Counted from the first letter of the stretch, positions 36,734 through 46,524 are shown. The stretch is 64,000 bases of DNA from Cognatishimia sp. 1_MG-2023 (GCF_030548175.1 NZ_JAUORX010000002.1:186001-250000), one strand, 5' to 3'. The notes: generated by a model from the letters alone, not told the origin. Program-made: numbers and translations.

Positions 36734-37750
36734 TTAGTCGAAAATCCCCGCGACCCGCCCAACAAGCATAAAGGCCCGCGCAGTTCGCGTTTCAGATAAC
36801 GCCGTAATATCCGTATCCGTTGCGGATTTTTCGAACTCAACAAAAGTCTTATCAAACCGACGTAGGAAATGATGCGCCGCATCCCGAAAGATCGGGTCTT
36901 GCTTCATTCGTCCTGCAGTCAGCGCGAGCGAAGACCGGTCTCGCACACCGCCCAAAGCCGCGATCTCGCGGCCACGAATGCCTTCTGCAAACTGACGCCA
37001 GATTTCTGGGCGCGCCAAGTCAGGGCGTAGATCATCCATGTAAATGCCGTCTTGGCTGAGCAAGGTCAGCACATCTTGCGCTGCTTGGATCAATTGGCTG
37101 GCCTGACGATCACGCAACGCTTTACGTAGAGCGTTAAACCCTTCTTGGTCCTCAGCGGTTTCGGGGAAATGCATTGCCCTAATCAAGTCTGCGTTGCTGA
37201 GCGGAGGGTCCATCGCCTCGGCTGGTGTACCCAGTGCGAGAAGTCCTTGGTCCTCTTCATCAACAACGCCCACTGCAGGTGTATCTGCCGCGGCTCGCGC
37301 CGCTTGTGTTTCCCGCGTGGTGGAGAACATGGCGATTGCTGTCTCTGTCTTGCGTTGGGCCGCAGCAATTTCATCCAATTTCTTGGCAATGCTTGGCTCA
37401 ATGCTGGCGCGACCCGTCCCTTGGGCTTGCGCCATATAGCTCTGGCGCAACGCTTCTACGGCAGCATTCAGGCGATGGCCTTCTTCGCGCATCACACGGC
37501 TGGATCGCGCTGCCATTGCGGCAACCCAAATCATGGCAACTGGCATAAAGATCGCCAGCATAGTCATCATAAATTGTAGACTATCTAAGCCGTCAGTCGC
37601 GGGTTCCAATACTAGAAAAAAGATCACAGCAGCCAAAAGCCATAACAGGCTTAGGGCCACAGCAATCACTTCGATCCCTGTCACCTCTCGGGATCGGGGC
37701 CGATCATACAAACCGATTGGTGTCGGTTTACTGTCACTCTCGTCAACCAT
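36734..37750 (-). CDS. Conserved hypothetical membrane protein with coiled-coil region
   Basis: 338-aa protein, no named family recognised. ATG 37750 follows GGAG at good spacing (an upstream Met at 37756 does not). Two helices lie near the N-terminus (about residues 28-48 and 60-80), followed by an Ala/Arg/Glu-rich, probably coiled region (about 90-150) and a helical domain to the C-terminus. Homologues are common in Rhodobacteraceae next to greA. Topology resembles envelope or chemotaxis-type structural proteins, but no signalling domain is seen. It is 21 nt upstream of nothing co-oriented except greA, which lies 21 nt away on the same strand upstream. Confidence 0.65.
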   Translation of the reverse strand: MVDESDSKPTPIGLYDRPRSREVTGIEVIAVALSLLWLLAAVIFFLVLEPATDGLDSLQFMMTMLAIFMPVAMIWVAAMAARSSRVMREEGHRLNAAVEALRQSYMAQAQGTGRASIEPSIAKKLDEIAAAQRKTETAIAMFSTTRETQAARAAADTPAVGVVDEEDQGLLALGTPAEAMDPPLSNADLIRAMHFPETAEDQEGFNALRKALRDRQASQLIQAAQDVLTLLSQDGIYMDDLRPDLARPEIWRQFAEGIRGREIAALGGVRDRSSLALTAGRMKQDPIFRDAAHHFLRRFDKTFVEFEKSATDTDITALSETRTARAFMLVGRVAGIFD

Positions 37751-37771
37751 GCACAACTCCGCCCTTGGGCG

Positions 37772-38242
37772 TTATTTATAAGAGATTTCTACGACTTCGT
37801 AGCTTCTAACGCCACCAGGAGTACGCACTTCTACGCTGTCGCCTTCTTCCTTGCCAATCAAAGCCCGTGCAATCGGTGATTTGATATTCAGCTGGCCTTT
37901 TTCCACATTGGCTTCATATTCGCCAACAATCTGCCAAGTTTTCTCTTCGTCCGTGTCTTCGTCCGCCAAAGTAACGGTTGCGCCAAATTTGACGCTGCCG
38001 GAGAGGCTGGCAGGATCAATGATATCGGACAAAGAAAGAATGCCCTCTAATTCTTTGATGCGGCCTTCAATAAAGCCCTGCTTTTCGCGTGCAGAATGAT
38101 ACTCAGCGTTCTCTTTGAGGTCGCCCAATTCACGCGCCTCTGCAATCGCCTTAATGATTGCAGGACGTTCATCAACCTTCAGTGTTTTCAGTTCTGCCTC
38201 AAGCCGGGTGAAACCCACGCGAGTCATCGGGATCTTTTCCAT
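37772..38242 (-). CDS. greA: Transcription elongation factor GreA
   Basis: 156-aa factor that stimulates RNA cleavage by backtracked RNA polymerase. N-terminal coiled coil with the tip residues in [14 protein letters not shown] (DxxE type acidic tip) and the C-terminal FKBP-like domain with [16 protein letters not shown] are complete. It precedes the hypothetical membrane gene by 21 nt on the same strand, possibly cotranscribed. Confidence 0.96.
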   Translation of the reverse strand: MEKIPMTRVGFTRLEAELKTLKVDERPAIIKAIAEARELGDLKENAEYHSAREKQGFIEGRIKELEGILSLSDIIDPASLSGSVKFGATVTLADEDTDEEKTWQIVGEYEANVEKGQLNIKSPIARALIGKEEGDSVEVRTPGGVRSYEVVEISYK

Positions 38243-38583
38243 CTATGGTTCCCCAAGTTTCTTGTATTATTTAGGGCAGCTATACCCAACCCATGTTTGT
38301 CGACGGTTGAATTACCTGACCTAAAGAGGAATGTGAATGCAAGTGAAAGCTCGAATTTCAGCGGTCTTTTGCAAATCTTGTTCGGCCGTTTCGTCCAATG
38401 GGTTTTCTATTTGCCTACTTCTTTGACGTAAAGGGGCGCGAACCTAAGACATATCGTCCCGAATTTACTTAACGTGGCGTTTCGGGGCTATTTTTCGTCG
38501 GGTTCTAATTGACGTTTTAGGCACGGAACGGCTAGCTACGCGCAAGAATATTTCCCGTCAGCCACCCGGAGGAAGGAAGCCAG
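38243..38583. other. Intergenic region upstream of ETF-QO
   Basis: 340 bp. On the plus strand TTGACG (38509-38514), an 18-bp spacer and TAGCTA (38533-38538) are a possible promoter of the ETF-QO gene, which has a strong GGAGGAAGG ribosome site. The greA promoter must lie at the left end. A 29-codon frame at 38337-38426 is not convincing. Confidence 0.45.
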
Positions 38584-40233
38584 ATGGCCCAGATAGAACG
38601 CGAAGCTATGGAATACGATGTCGTAATCGTTGGCGCAGGCCCCGCAGGCTTGTCTGCAGCAATTCGACTCAAGCAATTGGATGCGGATCTAGAAGTTGTG
38701 GTCCTTGAAAAAGGCTCTGAAGTTGGCGCGCATATTTTGTCCGGTGCTGTCCTGGATCCATGTGGCCTTGATCAATTGATCCCCGATTGGAAAGAAAAAG
38801 GCGCACCACTGAATGTGCCGGTAAAAGAAGACAACTTTTACGCACTGGGTGAGGCGGGCCAAATCCGTATCCCTAACTTTCCAATGCCACCATTGATGAA
38901 TAACCACGGAAACTACATTGTTTCTATGGGCAATGTGTGCCGCTGGATGGCTGAACAAGCCGAAGAACTAGGCGTGGAAGTATTTCCGGGCATGGCGTGT
39001 TCAGAGCTAATTTACGGCGAGAACGGCGAAGTCAAAGGGGTTGTAGCTGGCGAATTCGGCAAGAACTCAGATGGGACTGCTGGTCCAAGCTATGAACCCG
39101 GTATGGAACTGCACGGCAAATACGTCTTCTTGTCAGAAGGTGTGCGTGGCAGCTTGTCCAAAGAGGTTATTGAAAAATACGGATTGTCCGACGACAAAGA
39201 GCCGCAAAAATTTGGGCTTGGTATGAAAGAAATCTGGGAAATTGACCCAGCTAAGCACAAAGAAGGTACAGTGACCCACACCATGGGTTGGCCTTTGGGC
39301 TCGAATGCTGGCGGCGGTTCCTTCATTTATCACTTGGAAAACAATCAAGTATACGTCGGTTTCGTGGTTCACCTGAACTATAAGAATCCACATCTTTTCC
39401 CTTACATGGAATTCCAACGCTTTAAGCACCATCCAATGGTCGCCGACCTGCTCAAAGGTGGTAAGCGCGTGGCCTACGGTGCCCGTGCGATCTCTGAAGG
39501 CGGGTATCAGTCGATGCCAAAAATGGTTGCGTCTGGGGTGGCCTTGCTTGGTTGTTCCGTTGGCATGGTAAACGTACCCCGCATTAAGGGTAACCATAAC
39601 GCAATGCTGTCTGGCATTTCTGCGGCTGAAGCGGCGCATGAAGCCATCAAAGCGGGCCGTTCCGGCGATGAACTGCATGACTACGAAACCGCTGTTCGCA
39701 CCGGCCCAATCGCGAAAGACCTGAAAAAGGTCCGCAATGTTAAACCGCTTTGGTCCAAATACGGCATGGTCGCGTCACTTGTCTTGGGCGGTGTCGATAT
39801 GTGGACAAACACATTGTTCGGTATTTCCCTGTTTGGGACAGTCAAGCACGGTAAAACCGATGCCCAAACCACAGAACCTGCGGCGGCTCACAAACCGATC
39901 GACTATCCAAAGCCTGACGGCACGCTATCTTTCGACCGGTTGACCAATGTCAGCTTTGCGATGACCAACCACGAGGAAAGTCAGCCATGCCACCTGCAAT
40001 TGGCTGATCCAATGGTTCCGATCACCGATAACTTGCCAATGTACGCCGAGCCGGCGCAGCGTTATTGCCCTGCAGGCGTATATGAAATCGTAGAAAAAGA
40101 CGGAAAGCCCGAATTTGTTGTGAACTTCCAAAACTGTGTTCACTGCAAAACGTGCGACATCAAAGACCCTGCACAGAATATCAATTGGGTAACGCCACAG
40201 GGTGGCGACGGTCCGAACTACCCAAATATGTAA
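38584..40233 (+). CDS. Electron transfer flavoprotein-ubiquinone oxidoreductase
   Basis: 549-aa membrane-associated FAD and 4Fe-4S enzyme passing electrons from reduced ETF to ubiquinone. N-terminal FAD motif VIVGAGPAGLSAA (about residues 13-25) and the C-terminal cluster region with Cys in RYCPAGVYE and NCVHCKTCDIKDP are clear. Length fits the bacterial family. It accepts electrons from acyl-CoA dehydrogenases such as the one encoded at 28.1 kb. Followed by a strong terminator; monocistronic. Confidence 0.96.
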   Translation: MAQIEREAMEYDVVIVGAGPAGLSAAIRLKQLDADLEVVVLEKGSEVGAHILSGAVLDPCGLDQLIPDWKEKGAPLNVPVKEDNFYALGEAGQIRIPNFPMPPLMNNHGNYIVSMGNVCRWMAEQAEELGVEVFPGMACSELIYGENGEVKGVVAGEFGKNSDGTAGPSYEPGMELHGKYVFLSEGVRGSLSKEVIEKYGLSDDKEPQKFGLGMKEIWEIDPAKHKEGTVTHTMGWPLGSNAGGGSFIYHLENNQVYVGFVVHLNYKNPHLFPYMEFQRFKHHPMVADLLKGGKRVAYGARAISEGGYQSMPKMVASGVALLGCSVGMVNVPRIKGNHNAMLSGISAAEAAHEAIKAGRSGDELHDYETAVRTGPIAKDLKKVRNVKPLWSKYGMVASLVLGGVDMWTNTLFGISLFGTVKHGKTDAQTTEPAAAHKPIDYPKPDGTLSFDRLTNVSFAMTNHEESQPCHLQLADPMVPITDNLPMYAEPAQRYCPAGVYEIVEKDGKPEFVVNFQNCVHCKTCDIKDPAQNINWVTPQGGDGPNYPNM

Positions 40234-40251
40234 GAAAATAAGATTACATTA

Positions 40252-40290
40252 AGAAGCGCCTGCCTTTCGGTGGGCGCTTCTCTCTTTTTT
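40252..40290 (+). terminator. Intrinsic terminator of ETF-QO gene
   Basis: 9-bp perfect stem AGAAGCGCC / GGCGCTTCT extended by wobble pairs, then CTCTTTTTT. Confidence 0.9.
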
Positions 40291-40451
40291 GTGAGCGTGC
40301 TTCCGCCTTATGTCACGCGGAAACTCGCGCAAATTTCAATCTTTGATTATGTGAATGTCCCTATAGCTGTGAGTCATCCCCTAAGCACCATTGCCACTCT
40401 GGAATGGTCCGTTTAGGGTTTTATGTGACGACCCCAGAATAGGAGCCGCCT

Positions 40452-42161
40452 GTGACCGGAAAATTCCTGCGAGTTTTGGCAATCGCCGCCCTTATGGGCA
40501 CTGCCGCAATGCCTACTCAGGCTGACACTAGCGCAGGAGCCTATCTGGCCGCGCGCGCCGCCACCGCAACAAGCGATTATGCGACCGCCTCAAAATTCTA
40601 TACCCAGCTATTAATCCAAGCGCCTTCGGATCCGTTCCTTTTGGAAAACTTGGTCCTCGCCAATCTTGCTCTTGGCAACATGGAGAAAACCATCCCAGTT
40701 GCGCGCAAATTGGATAGCCAAAGTGTGAACAGCCAAATCGGCAATATGGCGTTGGTCGCGGACCTGATCGACAAAAAAGATTACAAAGCGCTCGAAGTGC
40801 GCATTTCCAAAGAAAAAGGCATCGGCCCTTTGCTGGATGGCCTTTTGTTGGCCTGGGCGAAATTGGGGCAGGGCGAGATGTCTGAAGCGCTCAAGCAGTT
40901 TGATAAAGTTGCTGATGAGCGTGGGTTGACAGGATTTGCTCTATACCACAAAGCACTGGCGATGGCCTCGGTTGGTGATTTTGAAGGGGCAGAAGATATT
41001 TTTAGCGGTGCTACCGCAAGCTCCGTTCAGATGACCCGCCGTGGCGCCATGGCGCATATCGAAATTCTAAGCCAGCTTGAGCGCAATGAAAACGCAATCA
41101 CCGTGATGGATGCCTTGTTTGGCTCTGCGCTTGATCCGCAGCTCCGCGCCATGCGGGAGGAATTGGTTGCAGGCAATACGTTGCCGTTCACCCATGTCAG
41201 CAGCCCGCGCGAAGGTATGGCCGAAGTGTTCTACAGCCTCGGCAGCGCGCTTCAAAACGAAGCCGCACCAGATTACACGCTGCTTTACACGCGAACCGCA
41301 GAATTTCTGCGCCCTGATCACATTGATGCGCTCCTATTGTCTGCAGAACTCCTTGAAGAGGTTGAACAATTCGATCTTGCGACGGACGCTTATAAATCCG
41401 TACCAGCAGGTCACACATCATTCCACGCGGCCGAACTTGGCCGCGCAGAAGCGCTCCGCCGAGATGGTAAAGTAGAGGCCGCGATCGAGGTCCTTGAACA
41501 ACTTTCCAGAACGCATGGCGAACTCCCAATTGTGCATACGTCATTGGGTGACATCCTGCGTCAGCAACAAGATTTCAATGGTGCAGTCCGTGCATACGAC
41601 ACTGCGCTTGGAATGTCAGACTCCCCTATTCAGAGCCAATGGTTCTCTTTCTATGCGCGTGGCATTAGCCATGAACGCCTGGGGGATTGGCCGAACGCAG
41701 AGGCCGACTTCCGCATGGCGCTTGAGTTGAATCCAGGCCAACCACAGGTCCTGAACTACCTCGGTTATTCGATGGTAGAAAACAATATCAACCTTGATGA
41801 GGCGCTCGAGATGATCGAAGACGCCGTCGCCGCGCGCCCTGACAGCGGCTTTATTGTGGATAGCCTTGGGTGGGTCCTTTACCGATTGGGCCGCTTTGAA
41901 GAGGCTGTGGGCCACATGGAACGTGCCACTGAACTGATGCCTGTTGATCCGGTTGTGAATGACCATTTGGGCGATGTGTACTGGTCTGTGGGTCGCAAGA
42001 CCGAAGCACAATTCCAGTGGATGCGTGCGCTCTCATTCATCGACGATTCGACTGCTGCAGACGCAAAGCCAGATCGCATTCGCGCGAAACTGTCCCAAGG
42101 TTTGGATGCGGTTCTGGCTGAAGAAGGCGAAAAAACATTGCAGGTGGCGAATGACGGCTAA
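40452..42161 (+). CDS. Exported tetratricopeptide-repeat protein
   Basis: 569-aa protein with a signal peptide (about residues 1-24, ending TQA) and TPR repeats through most of its length (for example residues 44-75, 340-380, 410-500). GTG start is supported by AGGAG six bases upstream. Role unknown; homologues in Rhodobacteraceae are usually found next to ispE. Its last codons overlap the ispE start by 11 nt, so translation is likely coupled. Confidence 0.85.
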   Translation: MTGKFLRVLAIAALMGTAAMPTQADTSAGAYLAARAATATSDYATASKFYTQLLIQAPSDPFLLENLVLANLALGNMEKTIPVARKLDSQSVNSQIGNMALVADLIDKKDYKALEVRISKEKGIGPLLDGLLLAWAKLGQGEMSEALKQFDKVADERGLTGFALYHKALAMASVGDFEGAEDIFSGATASSVQMTRRGAMAHIEILSQLERNENAITVMDALFGSALDPQLRAMREELVAGNTLPFTHVSSPREGMAEVFYSLGSALQNEAAPDYTLLYTRTAEFLRPDHIDALLLSAELLEEVEQFDLATDAYKSVPAGHTSFHAAELGRAEALRRDGKVEAAIEVLEQLSRTHGELPIVHTSLGDILRQQQDFNGAVRAYDTALGMSDSPIQSQWFSFYARGISHERLGDWPNAEADFRMALELNPGQPQVLNYLGYSMVENNINLDEALEMIEDAVAARPDSGFIVDSLGWVLYRLGRFEEAVGHMERATELMPVDPVVNDHLGDVYWSVGRKTEAQFQWMRALSFIDDSTAADAKPDRIRAKLSQGLDAVLAEEGEKTLQVANDG

Positions 42162-42999
42162 GGTTACGGCCTTCGCTCCTGCAAAGCTCAATCTAACACT
42201 GCATGTCACTGGCCGTCGCTCAGATGGGTATCATGTTTTGGATTCGCTTGTGGTATTTGCAGATGTCGGCGACCAAATCACGGCTGAAAGCGATTCAAAT
42301 CTCTCGTTAGACGTATCCGGCCCAATGGCGCTGGGTGTGCCATCAGACGCAAGCAACCTCATGCTAAAGGCCGCGGCTTTGATGCCTCCGGGGCAGGGCG
42401 CAGCGTTATCGCTGACCAAGAACCTTCCTGCAGCCTCTGGTATCGGGGGCGGTTCATCAGATGCGGCTGCGACGCTACGTGCCTTATCACAACTTTGGAA
42501 TGTGGCCCTGCCAACTCCTGAAAAGTTGCTCAAACTAGGCGCAGACCTTCCCGTTTGCATGACGCCCTTGCCGCAACGAATGTCTGGCATCGGTGAAAAG
42601 CTATCTTTGGTTCCAAATGTGCCAGAATTGAACATCCTTTTGGTGAACCCTAAAATCGAAGTGCCAACTCCTGCAGTCTTCAAAGCTATGACAAATCGCG
42701 ATAACCCTGGGATGACTCGGGCCCTGCCTGCTTGGAGCTCTCAAAGTGATTTCGTGCATTGGCTTGGCTATCAGCGCAACGATATGCAAGCGGCCGCCTG
42801 TGCGCTTGCGCCAGAAATTTCGAACTGTTTGACTGCCTTGGAAGCCGTAGAAGGCTGCCAATTGGCGCGTATGTCTGGTTCAGGGGCAACATGTATTGGG
42901 GTCTTTGTAACCGCCAATGCCGCGAAAGTAGCAGAACAAGTACTCAAGTCTATCTATCCGAATTGGTGGGTGACGGCTGCCAAAACCACTGCGTCCTGA
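42151..42999 (+). CDS. ispE: 4-diphosphocytidyl-2-C-methyl-D-erythritol kinase IspE
   Basis: GHMP-fold kinase, fourth step of the MEP isoprenoid pathway. The 282-aa product starts MTAKVTAFAPAKLNLTLHV, has the glycine-rich P-loop PAASGIGGGSSDAAAT (about 91-106), and MSGSGATC near the C-terminus. ATG 42151 lies inside the end of the TPR gene (overlap 11 nt). The IPP/DMAPP made downstream feeds the polyprenyl synthase encoded convergently at 43-44 kb. Confidence 0.95.
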   Translation: MTAKVTAFAPAKLNLTLHVTGRRSDGYHVLDSLVVFADVGDQITAESDSNLSLDVSGPMALGVPSDASNLMLKAAALMPPGQGAALSLTKNLPAASGIGGGSSDAAATLRALSQLWNVALPTPEKLLKLGADLPVCMTPLPQRMSGIGEKLSLVPNVPELNILLVNPKIEVPTPAVFKAMTNRDNPGMTRALPAWSSQSDFVHWLGYQRNDMQAAACALAPEISNCLTALEAVEGCQLARMSGSGATCIGVFVTANAAKVAEQVLKSIYPNWWVTAAKTTAS

Positions 43000-43031
43000 T
43001 ATTCACCTTTTCCAAGGTACTCTGGGGTGAA

Positions 43032-43068
43032 CCTCAAAACAGAGTTTTGAGGAAAGGGGCAACGCCCC
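43032..43068. repeat. Two adjacent perfect hairpins between convergent genes
   Basis: CCTCAAAAC-AGA-GTTTTGAGG (43032-43052), followed by GGGGC-AAC-GCCCC (43056-43068). Without a T-run they may act as RNA 3'-end stabilisers or parts of a repeat. Confidence 0.6.
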
Positions 43069-43074
43069 TAACCT

Positions 43075-44076
43075 TTAGCTTACGCGCGCGACCACATAGT
43101 CGGCGAGATCAATCAACAGACCTTTGATCTCGTGATCGGGTAGGGTGTTCATCGCGTCTTTGGCCTTCGCAGCCCAAACCAATGCATCCTGCCGCGTTTC
43201 TTCAAGCGTTCCGTGTTTGGCCAATAGCGCGAGCGCATGTTCCAAATCACCATCGACTTGCTTGCCCTTTTCAATGGTCCGCTCCCAAAAGGCGCGTTCC
43301 TCGGCATCTGCCTTGGCAATAGCTTTGATCACAGGAAGCGTCAGCTTGCGCTCACGGAAATCATCACCGACATTCTTACCGGTCGCCTTTGCATCGCCTT
43401 GATAGTCCAGCAAGTCATCAACAATCTGAAAGGCAATTCCCAATGCATCACCGTAGTCATACAGCGCCTTAACAAGCGTTTCATCTGCCGATGCAATAAC
43501 ACCACCAACTTCGGTAGCTGCAGAAAACAAAGCCGCAGTTTTGCCGCGTACAATTTGCAGGTAAACGCTTTCGTCAGTCCGCAAATCTGTCGCCGCAGTC
43601 AGCTGCAAAACTTCACCTTCGGCAATCGTTGCAGAGGCATTCGCGAGAATATCCAGAACGCGCAGGCTTCCAGTCTCAACCATCAACTGGAACGAGCGTG
43701 AAAATAGATAGTCCCCAACCAGAACAGAACTTTGGTTGTCCCACAACAGGTTAGCTGTTGGGCGTCCACGACGCTGTTCGCTTTCGTCCACCACATCATC
43801 ATGCAACAAAGTCGCTGTGTGAATGAACTCAACAGTTGCTGCCAGATGCAGGTGATACGGCCCGTCATATCCACACATTTTAGCCGCAGCTAGGGTCAGC
43901 ATTGGACGTAAACGCTTACCTCCAGCACCCACCAAATGCGCCGTAACTTCAGGGATGCGCGGCGCGTGTTTGCTCGCCATCCGATCCGTGATCAGGTCGT
44001 TTACGGCTTGCATTTCGCTTGCCAACAAAGCGCTTAGCGCTTCATGCGGTTTTGTTGCTGCGTGGTCCAGACCCAT
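43075..44076 (-). CDS. Polyprenyl (octa/decaprenyl) diphosphate synthase
   Basis: 333-aa trans-prenyltransferase making the ubiquinone side chain. Motifs: GGKRLRPML (about 52), first Asp-rich DDVVDESEQRRG (about 93-104) and second FQIVDDLLDY (about 215-224). ATG 44076 is favoured; an immediately upstream GTG is too close to the GGGAG ribosome site. The chain length (8 or 10 isoprenes) cannot be told by reading. Divergent from the DUF2007 gene with a 56-bp gap. Confidence 0.93.
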   Translation of the reverse strand: MGLDHAATKPHEALSALLASEMQAVNDLITDRMASKHAPRIPEVTAHLVGAGGKRLRPMLTLAAAKMCGYDGPYHLHLAATVEFIHTATLLHDDVVDESEQRRGRPTANLLWDNQSSVLVGDYLFSRSFQLMVETGSLRVLDILANASATIAEGEVLQLTAATDLRTDESVYLQIVRGKTAALFSAATEVGGVIASADETLVKALYDYGDALGIAFQIVDDLLDYQGDAKATGKNVGDDFRERKLTLPVIKAIAKADAEERAFWERTIEKGKQVDGDLEHALALLAKHGTLEETRQDALVWAAKAKDAMNTLPDHEIKGLLIDLADYVVARVS

Positions 44077-44132
44077 CACACTCCCGTCACAAGGCTCGAC
44101 AATTGCCGCTCCTTGCCTTTACATCCCCAGAT

Positions 44133-44351
44133 ATGAAAGAACTTTTGCGCACCACAGATCCGACAATCATTGCCTTCGCGATGGCTCTCCTTCAAGGAGA
44201 GGGTATAGACTGCTTTGAAATGGACGTAAATATGAGCGTTCTCGAAGGTGGTATTGGAATTTTCCCGCGCCGCATTCTTGTGCATGAAGATCGCTTGATC
44301 CAAGCGGAACGTGTGATGAAAGACAACGAGATACCTCTGGGACGGACGTGA
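44133..44351 (+). CDS. DUF2007 domain protein
   Basis: 72-aa protein, function unknown. N-terminal MKELLRTTDPTIIAFAMALLQGEGIDCF matches small DUF2007 (putative signal-transducing) proteins. The ATG at 44133 is preferred over a longer reading from 44019 that runs through the neighbouring promoter region. The stop overlaps the methyltransferase start (GTGA). Confidence 0.8.
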   Translation: MKELLRTTDPTIIAFAMALLQGEGIDCFEMDVNMSVLEGGIGIFPRRILVHEDRLIQAERVMKDNEIPLGRT

Positions 44352-45100
44352 CCGAAAATACCACTGTAAATGAGTATCTTAGCGGCCGCGTTCTGATCCG
44401 ACAGCCCGCTGTTGGCTACCGTGCAGGCGTCGATCCTGTACTCCTAGCGGCCTCTGTTCCCGCGGTTGCAGGACAAACCGTGCTTGAGCTCGGGACCGGT
44501 GTGGGGACTGCGGCACTCTGCCTCGGCGCTCGAGTGCCGGGTTTGCAAATGACCGGGATTGAATTGCAGTCCGAATATGCGATTTTGGCACAGGAAAACG
44601 GCCTGCGAAATAACATGGAATTCGAGGTGCTAACCCAAGACCTCGCCAATCTTTCGCCGGACATCAAGCAGCGTCGATTTGATCATGTGATAGCCAACCC
44701 TCCTTATTTTGATCGCTCTGCGGGCTATTCAGCTGTCGATAACGGGCGTGAAATCGCAATGGGTGAAGATACGCCATTGAGCACGTGGATCAATGTCGCG
44801 TCAAAACGCGTGGCCCCCAAAGGTTTTGTGACCTTCATTCACCGTGCCGAACGCCTCCAAGAGCTTCTCAAGCAATTGCCATCCTTCTTAGGGTCAATTC
44901 AGGTGCAACCCTTGCAACCTCGCCCTGGGCGGGATTCGCATTTATTGATTCTGCGCGCCCGCCATTCTGGTCGCACGCCACTCCGGCTGCACGCGCCAAT
45001 TCAGATGCATGAGGGGCTGATCCACACTGACGATGCAGATGATTACACTCCGGCGATTAGGTCCGTTCTACGCAATGGCGATTCACTGCCGATGCCCTAA
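44348..45100 (+). CDS. tRNA1(Val) (adenine-37-N6)-methyltransferase-like protein
   Basis: 250-aa SAM-dependent methyltransferase. The SAM motif VLELGTGVGTAALCLGAR (about residues 46-63) and the catalytic NPPYF (about 118-122) place it in the N6-adenine group of YfiC/TrmN6. GTG start, coupled to DUF2007 by 4-nt overlap. The exact tRNA target is inferred from family only. Confidence 0.85.
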   Translation: MTENTTVNEYLSGRVLIRQPAVGYRAGVDPVLLAASVPAVAGQTVLELGTGVGTAALCLGARVPGLQMTGIELQSEYAILAQENGLRNNMEFEVLTQDLANLSPDIKQRRFDHVIANPPYFDRSAGYSAVDNGREIAMGEDTPLSTWINVASKRVAPKGFVTFIHRAERLQELLKQLPSFLGSIQVQPLQPRPGRDSHLLILRARHSGRTPLRLHAPIQMHEGLIHTDDADDYTPAIRSVLRNGDSLPMP

Positions 45101-45298
45101 TTTGTGGCCAACTGCGGCAACAAGACTTTAAGTCTCAGATTTTTAGGCAAAAAGTGGCTAGCTTTAGCGAGAAACTCACCAATTAAAGCGATTTGGCAGT
45201 ATATTTCTCTCCTCCATGTTGCACCCGCAGCGTGACAGGCGCACGATTTTGTGATGGACTAATTCTGTTTTGGAAACCTGATAGAGAGGAGGACTGCC

Positions 45299-45463
45299 AT
45301 GAGCGTGAGCTCACATTTGGAAGAACTTAAACGGAAACATGAGACCCTCTCAAAACAAGTCGAAGAAGAACAGCGATCGCCAGCTTCAGACGACACTTCA
45401 ATCGTTGAATTGAAAAAGCAAAAACTCAAAATCAAGGAACAGATTGTCCGACTATCGGCTTAA
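45299..45463 (+). CDS. Small DUF465/YdcH-like protein
   Basis: 54-aa protein not large enough for many gene callers. It starts at ATG 45299 after GAGGAGGACTGCC, a very strong ribosome site. The product is charged and helical (HLEELKRKHETLSKQVEEEQ, then LKKQKLKIKEQIVRL), fitting the DUF465/YdcH family of short coiled-coil proteins. Followed by a long hairpin. Function unknown. Confidence 0.82.
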   Translation: MSVSSHLEELKRKHETLSKQVEEEQRSPASDDTSIVELKKQKLKIKEQIVRLSA

Positions 45464-45485
45464 GCAGATACAGGATTGATCATTC

Positions 45486-45515
45486 AACCCCGTTTCTTCC
45501 CTAAGAGGCGGGGTT
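45486..45515 (+). terminator. Terminator-like hairpin after the DUF465 gene
   Basis: 13-bp stem with two T-G pairs around CCCT. Arms AACCCCGTTTCTT and AAGAGGCGGGGTT. T-run after it is short (TTCATTT). Confidence 0.75.
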
Positions 45516-45540
45516 CATTTATGCGATCCTACGTTTGCAG

Positions 45541-46482
45541 CTACAGCGTTGATACCGGTACAATTTCAAACTCGTCAGAGAAATGCGCCGTTTTTTCGAT
45601 CTCAGCGATGAACCAGTCTCTAAGAGCGGCAATTGCAGGGGTTGTCTCTGCGCCTTTGCGGCATAAGAAATAAAACCGTGCATTCATCTCTAAGGCCAGC
45701 TTAAATGGCATAACAAGCCGCCCCTCCATAACATCTTTCATAATGATCGGCCGACGACCTAGGGCGACGCCAACACCTGCCACAGCCGCATCAATTGCGT
45801 GATCCGCATTGGAAAAATGAGCACCTCGTTTTCCTTCTGGATAAGGAATGCGTGCGGCGCGGAACCATGCGGGCCAGTCGCATGCATCTTCAAGGAAATC
45901 CAACGAATCGTCATACAGCAGCGGGGCGTCTATCAGGCTTTCTGGTGTCGAATATACCTCGGCCAGTTTCGGGGTCATGACGGGTGTTAGCCAATCGTTA
46001 CGTACCGGCACAGAATATAGACTTTTAAACTCTTCTTGAGCAAACCGGATCGCAACGTCAACGTCGTCACGGTCAAAATCAAGCCGTCGAAGCGTAGCTG
46101 AAAAGCGTAGCTCGATGTCCGGATGTGCACGTGCGAAATCGAATATTCGCGGGGCCAACCATTTGGCGGTTAGGGCGGGGCCGGCCGAAATTGTAAGCGT
46201 GTTTTTAGACAGTGTATTGCGCGCACTTCGCCACGCAGCAGTAAGTGCGTTAAAGCCTTCGCTCGCGCCGGGGGCCAAGGCTTTGCCTGCTGTAGTCAAT
46301 TCGACAGCTCGGTTTAATCGAACGAACAGCGGATGCCCCAAGTGGTCTTCAAGCGACTTTATCTGAAACGATAGTGCCGCCGGTGTCACATTCAATTCAC
46401 TTGCGGCTTTCGCAAATGACAAATGGCGGGCGGCAGCCTCAAAGGCGCGTAGCGCTGTGAGTGGGGGCAATCTATCGGTCAC
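45541..46482 (-). CDS. LysR-family regulator, GcvA-like
   Basis: 313-aa regulator. N-terminal LPPLTALRAFEAAARHLSF, then ELNVTPAALSFQIKSLEDHLG, is the helix-turn-helix of the GcvA/AmpR-type subgroup; the C-terminal effector domain is complete. GTG start without a good ribosome site, but it gives the normal N-terminus. Divergent from a small ORF at 46590 that may be its target. An ACTTAAGT palindrome lies a few bases upstream (46486-46493). Effector unknown. Confidence 0.85.
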   Translation of the reverse strand: MTDRLPPLTALRAFEAAARHLSFAKAASELNVTPAALSFQIKSLEDHLGHPLFVRLNRAVELTTAGKALAPGASEGFNALTAAWRSARNTLSKNTLTISAGPALTAKWLAPRIFDFARAHPDIELRFSATLRRLDFDRDDVDVAIRFAQEEFKSLYSVPVRNDWLTPVMTPKLAEVYSTPESLIDAPLLYDDSLDFLEDACDWPAWFRAARIPYPEGKRGAHFSNADHAIDAAVAGVGVALGRRPIIMKDVMEGRLVMPFKLALEMNARFYFLCRKGAETTPAIAALRDWFIAEIEKTAHFSDEFEIVPVSTL

Positions 46483-46524
46483 TTCACTTAAGTAAAACTA
46501 AATTGACGCGGTGAAAAGTCTCGT

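Noticed and set aside
38337-38426. 29-codon ORF with two cysteine pairs upstream of ETF-QO
   Set aside because: Short, imperfect ribosome site, no recognisable product or own terminator; probably chance.
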